A stretch of 62,770 nt of DNA from a virus. The translations under genes and the position numbers were made by a program. Of this stretch, positions 31,673 through 39,804 are shown one piece after another. The notes below the pieces were generated by a model, which was not told the DNA's origin, did no database searches, and saw only the letters and a program-made list of their open reading frames with translations. The stretch lies in the IMG/VR virus record IMGVR_UViG_3300033571_013433, positions 1-62,770 of that record. One strand, given 5' to 3'. Position 1 is the stretch's first letter; every line of letters starts with the position of its first letter.

Positions 31673-34600
31673 GTGACTGCCGACAAGCGGACTATTCAGT
31701 TTACGATCAAGGCCGATGCCGACGTTGGAAGCGTCGCGAAGTTCACCAAGTCGCTGCGCGAACTTGCGGACTCGGCTCCTGTAACTGACAAGGTTATCAA
31801 GGCGGTTCGCGAGGGTATCCTCGACTTTGCCAAGTCTGGCGATGTTTCGACTCGCACCCTTGAGTCTCTCCAAGGGGCTCTCAAGAAACTACAGAGCGAA
31901 GCTAAAGCCGGCGGCCCGGTCTACAAGCAACTTGGCAACGATATTGCCGATGCAAGACGGCAACTGGGGCAGCTTACTGGTACTGCAAACGCAACCACTG
32001 AGCAGCTAAACCGACTCCTCAATGCTGGCGCTAAGCCGACGTTTGGCGGGCTCTCAGAGCAAACCGCGCGACTCAATAAAGAACTCCGGGATCTCAAGTT
32101 CCGCTCCGAGGACTACCTGCGCACTCTCACGCGCATTAAGGAGCTGGAAACGGTTGGCTCATTCAACCAGGGCCGGCTGAACACCATCGCGGCCAATCGG
32201 GCGTTCATGGGCGCCACGCTCAACCGTGGCTATGGCGCGCCTGCGAACCTGCCCGGCCTGCCCGACACCCTGGCCGGCGATGCGCAGCTCGTTTCTGAGC
32301 TGAATGAGCGGATCAGGAATCTCGACCGGGGGAGCGAGCTGTATCTGCAAACAGTCCGCGAACTGGCAACCGCCCAGGCTCAGGCTGCTGCGTCCCAGGC
32401 CCAGCTTAACCGGGCAGTTGATGGCGGCGCCGCCTCGTTCGCTCGTATCAATGAAGTAACCCTGCGCCGCGATGCCAAGCTCGCTAGCATCGCAGATTAC
32501 TACGCATCTGGCAACATCGCCGAGCGCCGTAACGATGGCTTCGGGGACCGGCCGCAGGCACAGCAGCGCGGCGACGGTGCTTTAATTGCCCCGCCCTACC
32601 GCACCGGCAACTACACCGGCATGGGCGATGCTGGCCTTGGGCAGTTTGGCCCCAAAACAGCAGGCGAGGTTCAGGCGCAGATCCGGCCACTTGAGGCGGC
32701 TATTCAACAAGCGCAGCAATCCCTAGATCAGGCTCGCGATAATGCCGCTCGTCGCGGTGCCGAGCAATCTGCACGCCGCTCTCAGCTCCTAAACGAGGTT
32801 GAAGATCAGCTTGCGGCCCAGCAACTCGCCGCCAACAAGAAGCGCGACGATGCGCTCCTCAAGGACTTCGACACTCGCCTTGAGAACCGCGTCAAGCGCC
32901 GCGAGGCTCGCCGACAAGGGCTCCGCGAGTTCGGACAAACGGCAACAGCGGTCGGCGTGGCCGGCTACTTCGGCGGCCCCGAGGCAGTCGCTGGCGCGTC
33001 ACTGGGCGCCTTCTTCGGTCCTGGCGGTGCCCAGGTGGGCACTACGGTTGGCCTGGCTGTCGGGGGGCTGAGGCAGCAGATCGCTGGCTTCTCGGGGCAA
33101 GCCGCCGAGCTGAGCAAGATGCAGATTGCCCTCAAGGCAAACACCACGAGCGCCCAGGAGTATGCGCGCTCGCTGAATATCATCGAGAATGCTAACAAGC
33201 AGCTCAACATTCCCCTGCAGGAAGGCACGCGCGGGTTCACGCAGTTGCTCGCGGCAGTCAAGGGCGCTGGCGGCACGATCAATGACGCCGAGATCGCGTA
33301 TCGCGCCATCAACTCTGCAATCAAAGCGAATGGCGGAAGCACGCAAGATGCAGAAGGCGCGATGAGGGCTTTGGTGCAGACTTTCTCGAAGGGGAAGGTC
33401 TCTGCTGAGGAGCTGAGAGGACAACTCGCTGAGCGTCTCCCAGGAGCAGTAACACTATTCGCCAAGTCTATCGGCATGACCGGCCCCGAGCTGGACAAAG
33501 CTCTGGAACAAGGCAAGGTCGGGCTAGGCGATCTGATGAAGTTTCTAGTTGAGCTTGAGAAGCGCAACTACACCACCGCTGAGCGCATCGCCGCATCGCA
33601 AGAAGAAGCAGGCATTCGACTCCAAAACAAGTGGAATGACGTTACTCTGGCAATCGGTAAATCATTCCAAGGTCTTGGCGCCAGAATCCAAGACGACCTA
33701 GCCAAATGGCTTAAAGCGAACGAAACCAGTATTGCGCAATGGGCTAAGTCATTCGGTGACGGAATCGGTTTTGCTCTAGACAAGCTGGGCGCCCTGGTCA
33801 ATGGCCTTATTCAGGCTGACAAGTTCTTGCGTCAACTCAAGAACCCCCTAGGGATCTTCAACCCATTTGAGCAAGGTGCTGACCCCAACTTTAGCACTAA
33901 CAATTACTGGAAGTCCATCGGCGGAGACTCGCAAACGCGAAGTCAGATCAACAGCCAGCTTTCCGATGTAAAAGCTAGCATTATTGAACTGGAGAAAGCC
34001 AAAAAAGAAATCTGGTTCCCCTCTATGAACCAATCGCGCGTATCGGATCTTGATGCGCGTATTCTCCAGCAGCGCGCGAAACAAGCGCGCCTTGAGACTG
34101 GCTTGGCCGCTTCCCCTGCGTCCTCCCCGCTGGCCCCGTCTGGGCTACTCGTCAACAATCCCGCCGATGCTTCCCGCCGCAAAGCCGACGCCGAAGCCGA
34201 GCGCCAACTGCGCCTTGCGCAGGCTTACGCCGACCAGCAGCAGAAGCTCCTAGAGGCGCGAACGGATCTTGAGATCCGCCTGGCCGATATGGTCTACCAG
34301 CACAAGGTAGACCTCGCCAATAAGGAGTACGAGCGCAAGCGCAACATTGAGAACATGCTGGCCGAGGCGCAGATCGCACGCCTCAATCCAAACCAGCGCA
34401 ATGCCGCCGCACTGCTTCAGCAGTTCAGACAGTTCCGCAGCGAGCAACAGGACACCATCCGCGTTGCCGAGCAGGCACTGGAAGCCGCACGCCGCACGCT
34501 GGAGGCCGAGCGCAGGCGGGCTGCTGTTAGCGCCATGGCACCGGCCGCGATTGCGCCGATGATGCCGAGCGCGGGCGGCGGGCTCGCGACGTTTGGCTCA

Positions 34601-36154
34601 ACCGGAAACGTTCGCAACGCACCCGGCTGGGTTCATGGACATTTCCAGACCAACACTGGCACCCTGGCTCAGCTCATTGCAGACACGGCGCCGGTCGTGA
34701 TGGCGCTGATTCGCGCTGGAGTGCCCGCCGAACTGGCAAACGGCGTCAAGTTCCGCGCCGGCATGAGCCAAGCCGAAGTTGTGCGGATGCTATATCAGGC
34801 AGCTCGACTTCACGGGCACAGCGGCGACGGTCGCTCGATTGATGTATTTGTGCCTGAAGGGACCAAAGTTCCTGTTCCTCTATCTGACGTGCGACCCGGC
34901 AGTGGTCGCGGTGGCGTTACCGGCGTTCTCCCTGGCAGTGGGCAGTCTTGGGTTGGGCATCTTGCCCGATCCTCTGTCTCCGGGGGCGCCCTCGCCAAAC
35001 CCGCCGTGGGTCAATTCGCTCAAGAACGCCGCGCCGCTGGCGATCAGTCCGGTGTTGCCAGGGCTGAGCAGGACTACAGGAACAAGCAGGCTGCCCTCGC
35101 GAAAGCGCGCGAAGGCCAGGCCGCCGAGGCAGCAGCGAAATGGGAGCTGCTCATGGTGCAAGATACCCAGTCCATGCGCGACAATACAACCTCAATCAAG
35201 GAAAACATTCAGCAGCTCCAGGACCGAACACGCCTGACACTGGAAGGATTTGGCCCCGAGTATGTCAACTCGCTGGTAGAGATCAACAGTCTCCAGCGCA
35301 AGAATAACGACCAAATCGCGATCTACAACCAAGAGCTAAAAGCGGCTCAGGCTTCTGGGCGCACTGACGACGTTGCGCGAATCACGGATCTCATTCGCAA
35401 CCAAACGGACGCCACTCGCGAAAACATCAACGCCATCAGGGAGCAGACGCGCGCCCAGCTTGAGGCGAACGAGGCCATGGGCAGAGGCTTCGGCTACCGC
35501 GAAGGCGCACGCCAGTACGTTGAGTCGATTGGCACGATGCGCGAAGCCACCGCCGAACTCGTCAATGGCGGCATCAAGGGTATTGAGGAATCCCTGTTTA
35601 GCCTTGCCACCACGGGGACTGCAAACTTCCGCGAGTTCACTGCCAACATTCTCAGGGATACAACTCGGATGATTATTCAGCAGTTCATCCTGAGGGCCTT
35701 GCTCAAGGCAGTTGGCTTCCTGGGCGGCGGTGGCGGTGGCGGCGGCATACAGGACGCTGTAAGCCCTGAGGCTTATTCAGTCGGCACCGGAGCCTCCATC
35801 TTCGCTGCGGCCAATGGCGCCGCTTTCGCCGGGAACGGTATTCAACTGTTCGCCAAGGGCGGCGTTGTCTCCGCGCCCAAGCTGTTCCAGTTTGCCAATG
35901 GCGGTGTCCCCGGCCTTGGCGTAATGGGAGAAGCCGGCCCCGAGGCGATCATGCCCCTTCGGCGCGGCCCCGATGGCCGCCTTGGCGTCAGCGGAGGTGG
36001 CGGCACGGTCAATGTGACAGTCAACGTGTCCGCAGATGGCAGCCAGCAGTCCGAGGCAAGCGGCGACAAGGCCGCACAGCTCGGTCGCGTTGTCGCCTCT
36101 GCTGTGCAACAGGAAATCATCAACCAGAAACGGCCTGGGGGGCTGCTCGCCTGA
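31673..36154 (+). CDS. Tape measure protein with embedded M23-like domain
   Basis: A 1493-residue protein that sets tail length. An N-terminal coiled-coil region (ELVSELNERIRNLDRGSELY in part) is followed at ~472-640 by the classic tape-measure domain (AELSKMQIALKANTTSAQEY, GTRGFTQLLAAVKGAGGTI, LRGQLAERLPGAVTLF). A second coiled coil lies at ~830-960. Residues ~980-1105 contain APGWVHGHF, HSGDGRSIDVFVPEGTKVPV and WVGHL, which recall LytM/M23 peptidoglycan peptidases and could open the wall. The end has the IKGIEESLFSLATTGTANF region and a Gly run. GTG start; the -1 chaperones lie directly upstream. Confidence 0.92.
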   Translation: MTADKRTIQFTIKADADVGSVAKFTKSLRELADSAPVTDKVIKAVREGILDFAKSGDVSTRTLESLQGALKKLQSEAKAGGPVYKQLGNDIADARRQLGQLTGTANATTEQLNRLLNAGAKPTFGGLSEQTARLNKELRDLKFRSEDYLRTLTRIKELETVGSFNQGRLNTIAANRAFMGATLNRGYGAPANLPGLPDTLAGDAQLVSELNERIRNLDRGSELYLQTVRELATAQAQAAASQAQLNRAVDGGAASFARINEVTLRRDAKLASIADYYASGNIAERRNDGFGDRPQAQQRGDGALIAPPYRTGNYTGMGDAGLGQFGPKTAGEVQAQIRPLEAAIQQAQQSLDQARDNAARRGAEQSARRSQLLNEVEDQLAAQQLAANKKRDDALLKDFDTRLENRVKRREARRQGLREFGQTATAVGVAGYFGGPEAVAGASLGAFFGPGGAQVGTTVGLAVGGLRQQIAGFSGQAAELSKMQIALKANTTSAQEYARSLNIIENANKQLNIPLQEGTRGFTQLLAAVKGAGGTINDAEIAYRAINSAIKANGGSTQDAEGAMRALVQTFSKGKVSAEELRGQLAERLPGAVTLFAKSIGMTGPELDKALEQGKVGLGDLMKFLVELEKRNYTTAERIAASQEEAGIRLQNKWNDVTLAIGKSFQGLGARIQDDLAKWLKANETSIAQWAKSFGDGIGFALDKLGALVNGLIQADKFLRQLKNPLGIFNPFEQGADPNFSTNNYWKSIGGDSQTRSQINSQLSDVKASIIELEKAKKEIWFPSMNQSRVSDLDARILQQRAKQARLETGLAASPASSPLAPSGLLVNNPADASRRKADAEAERQLRLAQAYADQQQKLLEARTDLEIRLADMVYQHKVDLANKEYERKRNIENMLAEAQIARLNPNQRNAAALLQQFRQFRSEQQDTIRVAEQALEAARRTLEAERRRAAVSAMAPAAIAPMMPSAGGGLATFGSTGNVRNAPGWVHGHFQTNTGTLAQLIADTAPVVMALIRAGVPAELANGVKFRAGMSQAEVVRMLYQAARLHGHSGDGRSIDVFVPEGTKVPVPLSDVRPGSGRGGVTGVLPGSGQSWVGHLARSSVSGGALAKPAVGQFAQERRAAGDQSGVARAEQDYRNKQAALAKAREGQAAEAAAKWELLMVQDTQSMRDNTTSIKENIQQLQDRTRLTLEGFGPEYVNSLVEINSLQRKNNDQIAIYNQELKAAQASGRTDDVARITDLIRNQTDATRENINAIREQTRAQLEANEAMGRGFGYREGARQYVESIGTMREATAELVNGGIKGIEESLFSLATTGTANFREFTANILRDTTRMIIQQFILRALLKAVGFLGGGGGGGGIQDAVSPEAYSVGTGASIFAAANGAAFAGNGIQLFAKGGVVSAPKLFQFANGGVPGLGVMGEAGPEAIMPLRRGPDGRLGVSGGGGTVNVTVNVSADGSQQSEASGDKAAQLGRVVASAVQQEIINQKRPGGLLA

Positions 36155-36855
36155 TGGCTGCGTTTGCTTTCTCGGTTGACTTCCCGGCATCAGAGTCATC
36201 TGCTCCGCGCGTTAATAAAGCTGACTTCGGCGGCTACGAGCAGCGTGTCACGCATGGCCTCAATCCCCTAGTTGAGAACTGGAGCATCCAGCTTGGCAGC
36301 CGCACCTTGACCGAGATCAGGGCTGCATCCATCTTCCTGGAAAACCAGCGTGGCACCACGCCATTTACGTGGACTACGCCATTTGGCGAGACTGGTCAGT
36401 TTGTCTGCTCCGAGTGGAGCGCCAGGCCGGAATCATTGAACCTGCTAACGCTCACGGCAGAGTTTGTGCTGACCTATGTTCCCGGCCAGTCCAACATCAC
36501 AAAGCCGGCAGCCCCCGGCTCTGCTTTTGCTTATTGCCACGATCTCGCCAGCTCTCGCCAGAGTGACAGCAACTCTAAGCTCGTGCAATTTGGCGATGGC
36601 TATGCTCAGCGTGTCACGATGGGCCTCAACCCGCAAACTACAATTCACAATCTTTCATTCCTGAGCCGCTCCAATTCAGAGCGCGATCTGATTCGTGCTT
36701 ATTTCAGAGGCGCGGCTGGCGTCCAAGCGTTCACCTGGACGGACCCCCAGACTGGAGCGACCGGCAAGTATGTTTGCCAGGACTGGAGCATTACCTATAA
36801 TAACTTCAATAATAATAACATTCAGGCGAAGTTCCGCCAGGTGTTTGAGCCCTGA
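36154..36855 (+). CDS. Minor tail protein, gpM-like, internally duplicated
   Basis: A 233-residue protein. Lambda-type gpM is about half this size. Two halves repeat the same pattern: GGYEQRVTHGLNPLVENWSI, then TTPFTWTTPFG and FVCSEWS; and GDGYAQRVTMGLNPQTTIHN, then VQAFTWTDPQTG and YVCQDWS. A tandem duplication of the phage minor-tail domain explains this. It is expected at the tail tip. It overlaps both neighbours by one base. Confidence 0.85.
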   Translation: MAAFAFSVDFPASESSAPRVNKADFGGYEQRVTHGLNPLVENWSIQLGSRTLTEIRAASIFLENQRGTTPFTWTTPFGETGQFVCSEWSARPESLNLLTLTAEFVLTYVPGQSNITKPAAPGSAFAYCHDLASSRQSDSNSKLVQFGDGYAQRVTMGLNPQTTIHNLSFLSRSNSERDLIRAYFRGAAGVQAFTWTDPQTGATGKYVCQDWSITYNNFNNNNIQAKFRQVFEP

Positions 36856-38525
36856 TGCCAGTACCAACATCTGAACTCCAGTCGGTATCGCCAACTTCTG
36901 TCATTGAGCTGTTTGAGCTGCAGCTTGTCACGGCTCTGCACGGCTCTGCCGACGTGTATAGGTATCACTCGGGCTCAAGCCTCAACCTGAGCGGCGTTGT
37001 TACGTGGAACAGCAATACCTACACCCGCTACCCCGTTGAAGCTGACGGCTTTGAGTATTCGGGCACGGGTCAGCTCCCCCAGCCCAAGCTGCGCGTTTCC
37101 AATATCGCTGGCACGATCACTGCGCTTTTGCTGATCGTCAACGGTGTAACACCCGGAAACGATCTCATAGGCGCAAAGGTTACGCGGATCCGCACACTGG
37201 CACGCTATCTCGATGCCGCGAACTTCCCCGCGCGGCGGAACCTCCTTCTCCGTACCGACGAGTTTGATCAAGCCGCCTGGACAAAAGTTCGCTCCGTGGC
37301 GACCGCAAGCGGGACCATTGGCCCATTCGGCGAGCCCACCGCCAAGCTTTTTCGCGAGGACTCAACAGCCAGCTCTACCCACTACGTTGAGCAGACCGTA
37401 TCTGGCTTGCTTTCCTCCACAGCGTATTCTTTCTCTGTCTACGCCAAGCCGGCCGGTCGTGACATTGTACGCCTTGAGCTGGTCGCCGGTACTGCATACT
37501 CGTCTACTCAGGCTGGCACGTTTGATATTGCGTCTGACAGGCTTCTGAGCACGACCGGAACCCCTACCGCCGCAGTCTCCGATGCCGGCAATGGCTACGC
37601 CAAGTGCTCTCTCACTGCAACCACCACGGGCGCTGGCAGCGTGACGGTGCGCATCTACCTCCAGGCCGCAGCAGGGAGTACCACCTACTCGGGCGATGGC
37701 GCCTCGGGTGTCACGCTGGCGGCGGCCCAGCTTGAGGCTGGCAGCGGCTCCGATTACCAGGCAATAGGAGCCTCTTTTTCGCAGAATCCATTTGGCACCC
37801 CCGATCCGACCGTCGAGTTTCCCCGTGAAATCTATTACATAAGCCAGAAAGTCAACGAAAACCGCGACTATGTTGAGTTCGCGCTTTCGGCTGCGTTTGA
37901 CCTACAGGGTGTGCGTGCGCCCAGAAGGCAGTGCATTGCAAATATCTGCCAGTGGGTCTACCGATCAACTGAGTGCGGCTACCTCGGCACAGCCTACTTC
38001 AATGAGAGTGATGTATCGGTCGGAAGTGCGGCATTAGATGTGTGCGGCAAGCGCACCTCAAGCTGCCGTATCAGGTTTGCGGCGAACTCCAATCTCTCCA
38101 CTGCCGGCACTAGCTCGACTCTTAATGCCGGCTCAACTCTTGCGTCCGGCAGCCAGCTTGTGTCCACGAATGGCTGGTATCGACTCGCAATGCAAACTGA
38201 TGGCAACCTTGTTCTTTATGACAAGTCTGGCCTCGTGCGTTGGTCAACAAGCACTAACCTTGCGGGAGCTTCGCGGTTGGTAATGCAAGCTGACGGCAAT
38301 CTAGTTGTCCTCCGCAATAGCGATAATGCTGTCATGTGGGCCAGTGGCACCGTGGGGTCCGGCGGCAACCGGCTTGTGCTGCAGACTGATGGTAACGCTG
38401 TGATTTACACCGCTGCCAACGTTGCTGTCTGGGCCACGGATACGGGCAACAACGGTGAGCCTGGCAACCCTGCAGTTGCGCTTCCATACGGCAGCTTCCC
38501 TGGCGTTGGATCGTATTTCTCGTGA
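36855..38525 (+). CDS. Minor tail protein gpL with inserted sugar-binding-type domain and bulb-type lectin
   Basis: A 556-residue gpL-like protein, more than twice lambda gpL. Residues 1-125 and ~310-405 are the gpL framework; the latter holds the Cys set CIANIC, ECGY, VCGK and SSCRIR that in gpL ligates an iron-sulfur cluster. Residues ~128-308 (RNLLLRTDEFDQAAW, YTFSV-like AYSFSVYAKPAG, GVTLAAAQLEAGS) are a jelly-roll module of the kind found in phage adhesins. Residues ~422-530 are a B-lectin: QTDGNLVLY, QADGNLVVL and QTDGNAVIY match the mannose-binding QxDxNxVxY motif. The gpL end (SFPGVGSYFS) resumes after it. Confidence 0.88.
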   Translation: MPVPTSELQSVSPTSVIELFELQLVTALHGSADVYRYHSGSSLNLSGVVTWNSNTYTRYPVEADGFEYSGTGQLPQPKLRVSNIAGTITALLLIVNGVTPGNDLIGAKVTRIRTLARYLDAANFPARRNLLLRTDEFDQAAWTKVRSVATASGTIGPFGEPTAKLFREDSTASSTHYVEQTVSGLLSSTAYSFSVYAKPAGRDIVRLELVAGTAYSSTQAGTFDIASDRLLSTTGTPTAAVSDAGNGYAKCSLTATTTGAGSVTVRIYLQAAAGSTTYSGDGASGVTLAAAQLEAGSGSDYQAIGASFSQNPFGTPDPTVEFPREIYYISQKVNENRDYVEFALSAAFDLQGVRAPRRQCIANICQWVYRSTECGYLGTAYFNESDVSVGSAALDVCGKRTSSCRIRFAANSNLSTAGTSSTLNAGSTLASGSQLVSTNGWYRLAMQTDGNLVLYDKSGLVRWSTSTNLAGASRLVMQADGNLVVLRNSDNAVMWASGTVGSGGNRLVLQTDGNAVIYTAANVAVWATDTGNNGEPGNPAVALPYGSFPGVGSYFS

Positions 38526-39244
38526 GCTGGCGCCCTCAGGCACTTGAGCACGCCAAGCAGGAGGCCCCGCGCGAATCCTGCGGGCTGCTTGTCATCGTCA
38601 AGGGCAAGGAGGTTTACTATCCATGCCGGAATGATTCGCTCTTAACTGAGCAGTTCATCCTTAACGCAGGCGACTATGCCAGAGCAGAGGACATGGGTGA
38701 GATCCTCGCCGTTGTCCACAGTCATCCTGCGATGCCGGCGGTTCCCAGCGAGGCGGATTTGATTGGGTGTGAACAAAGTGGGCTGACCTGGCACATTGTC
38801 AATCCAAATAACGAAGAATGGTGCGAGTTTTCGCCCAGCGGCTACAAGGCCCCCCTCGTCGGCAGGCAGTGGGTCTGGGCAGTAACCGACTGCTGGGCGC
38901 TCGTTCGCGACTGGTACGCGGAGCACGGCGTCATCTTGCGCGACTGGCAGCGCCCATCGACGCCAAGCGATTTTGACGCTAGCCCTATGTTCGCAGACTG
39001 CTGGCAGCGCACCGGGTTTCGTGAGCTTGAGCCTGACGAAGAACTCAAATACGGGGATGGGCTGCTTATGGCCATTGGCGGCGACCAGTTAAACCATATC
39101 GCTGTTTACGTTGGCGATGGGCTTGTGCTTCACCACCTCAGGCCGCGACTTTCTTCCATTGATATGTATGGTGGCTGGCTACAGAAGTCAACTGGACTTC
39201 GGATGCGTCATTATGCTTATGCGAGCTTGTCTGCTGTGAAATGA
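38522..39244 (+). CDS. Tail tip peptidase gpK-like (JAMM plus NlpC/P60)
   Basis: A 240-residue protein with two enzymatic domains. Residues ~1-110 are a JAMM metallopeptidase: ESCGLL supplies the Glu and HSHPAMPAVPSEAD gives the HxHP-S-x2-D zinc site. Residues ~115-240 are NlpC/P60: TDCWALVRDWY carries the nucleophilic Cys and NHIAVYVGDG the His. In lambda this protein acts at the tail tip, likely on peptidoglycan or on tail maturation. GTG start overlapping the gpL stop by four bases. Confidence 0.9.
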   Translation: MSWRPQALEHAKQEAPRESCGLLVIVKGKEVYYPCRNDSLLTEQFILNAGDYARAEDMGEILAVVHSHPAMPAVPSEADLIGCEQSGLTWHIVNPNNEEWCEFSPSGYKAPLVGRQWVWAVTDCWALVRDWYAEHGVILRDWQRPSTPSDFDASPMFADCWQRTGFRELEPDEELKYGDGLLMAIGGDQLNHIAVYVGDGLVLHHLRPRLSSIDMYGGWLQKSTGLRMRHYAYASLSAVK

Positions 39245-39804
39245 GGGCAATTCGCCTCTACGGGCAACTGGCTCGATTTATCGGAAAACGCAAGCTGCAG
39301 GCAGAAGTGGCCAACGCTGCCGAGGCAGTGAGATTCCTGGTCGTCAACTTCCCCGGTCTTGACGCGCACATGGCAGAACGCCACTACAAAGTAGAAGTCG
39401 GCGATACAGCCATTGGAACCGAAGAACTGCACTTTCCCAGTAGCGACTTAGAGGAAATCAAAATCATTCCGGTCATTGCTGGTGCTGGCGTTGTTGGGCG
39501 AATCATTGCGGGAGTGGCACTGGTGGCGCTCTCGTTTATCCCAGGTATTGGCGCCCTTGGGGTGTCTCTGCTGTTTGGTGTTGGCGCCTCGCTTGTGCTC
39601 GGCGGCGTCGCTCAGTTGCTGACTCCTGTGCCAGTGGCGCCTAAGGGGGCCGACTCTGATCGAAACCCGCGCCGAAGTTACAGCTTTAGCGGGATTCAGA
39701 ACGTCAGTCGGCAAGGCGTTCCCGTACCCATCTGCTATGGCGAGGCCCTTGTGGGCTCCGTTGTGATCTCGGCCGGTATTGACTTCGATCAGGTGGTGGC
39801 GTGA
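39241..39804 (+). CDS. Tail assembly protein gpI-like
   Basis: A 187-residue protein. The N-terminal ~80 residues have a ubiquitin-like pattern (IRLYGQLARFIGKRKLQAEV, AVRFLVVNFPGL), followed by a glycine-rich hydrophobic middle (GRIIAGVALVALSFIPGIGA, LFGVGASLVLGG) and the conserved end SRQGVPVPICYGEALVGS. This is the usual gpI layout. Four-base overlaps with gpK-like and gpJ-like genes. Confidence 0.9.
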   Translation: MRAIRLYGQLARFIGKRKLQAEVANAAEAVRFLVVNFPGLDAHMAERHYKVEVGDTAIGTEELHFPSSDLEEIKIIPVIAGAGVVGRIIAGVALVALSFIPGIGALGVSLLFGVGASLVLGGVAQLLTPVPVAPKGADSDRNPRRSYSFSGIQNVSRQGVPVPICYGEALVGSVVISAGIDFDQVVA

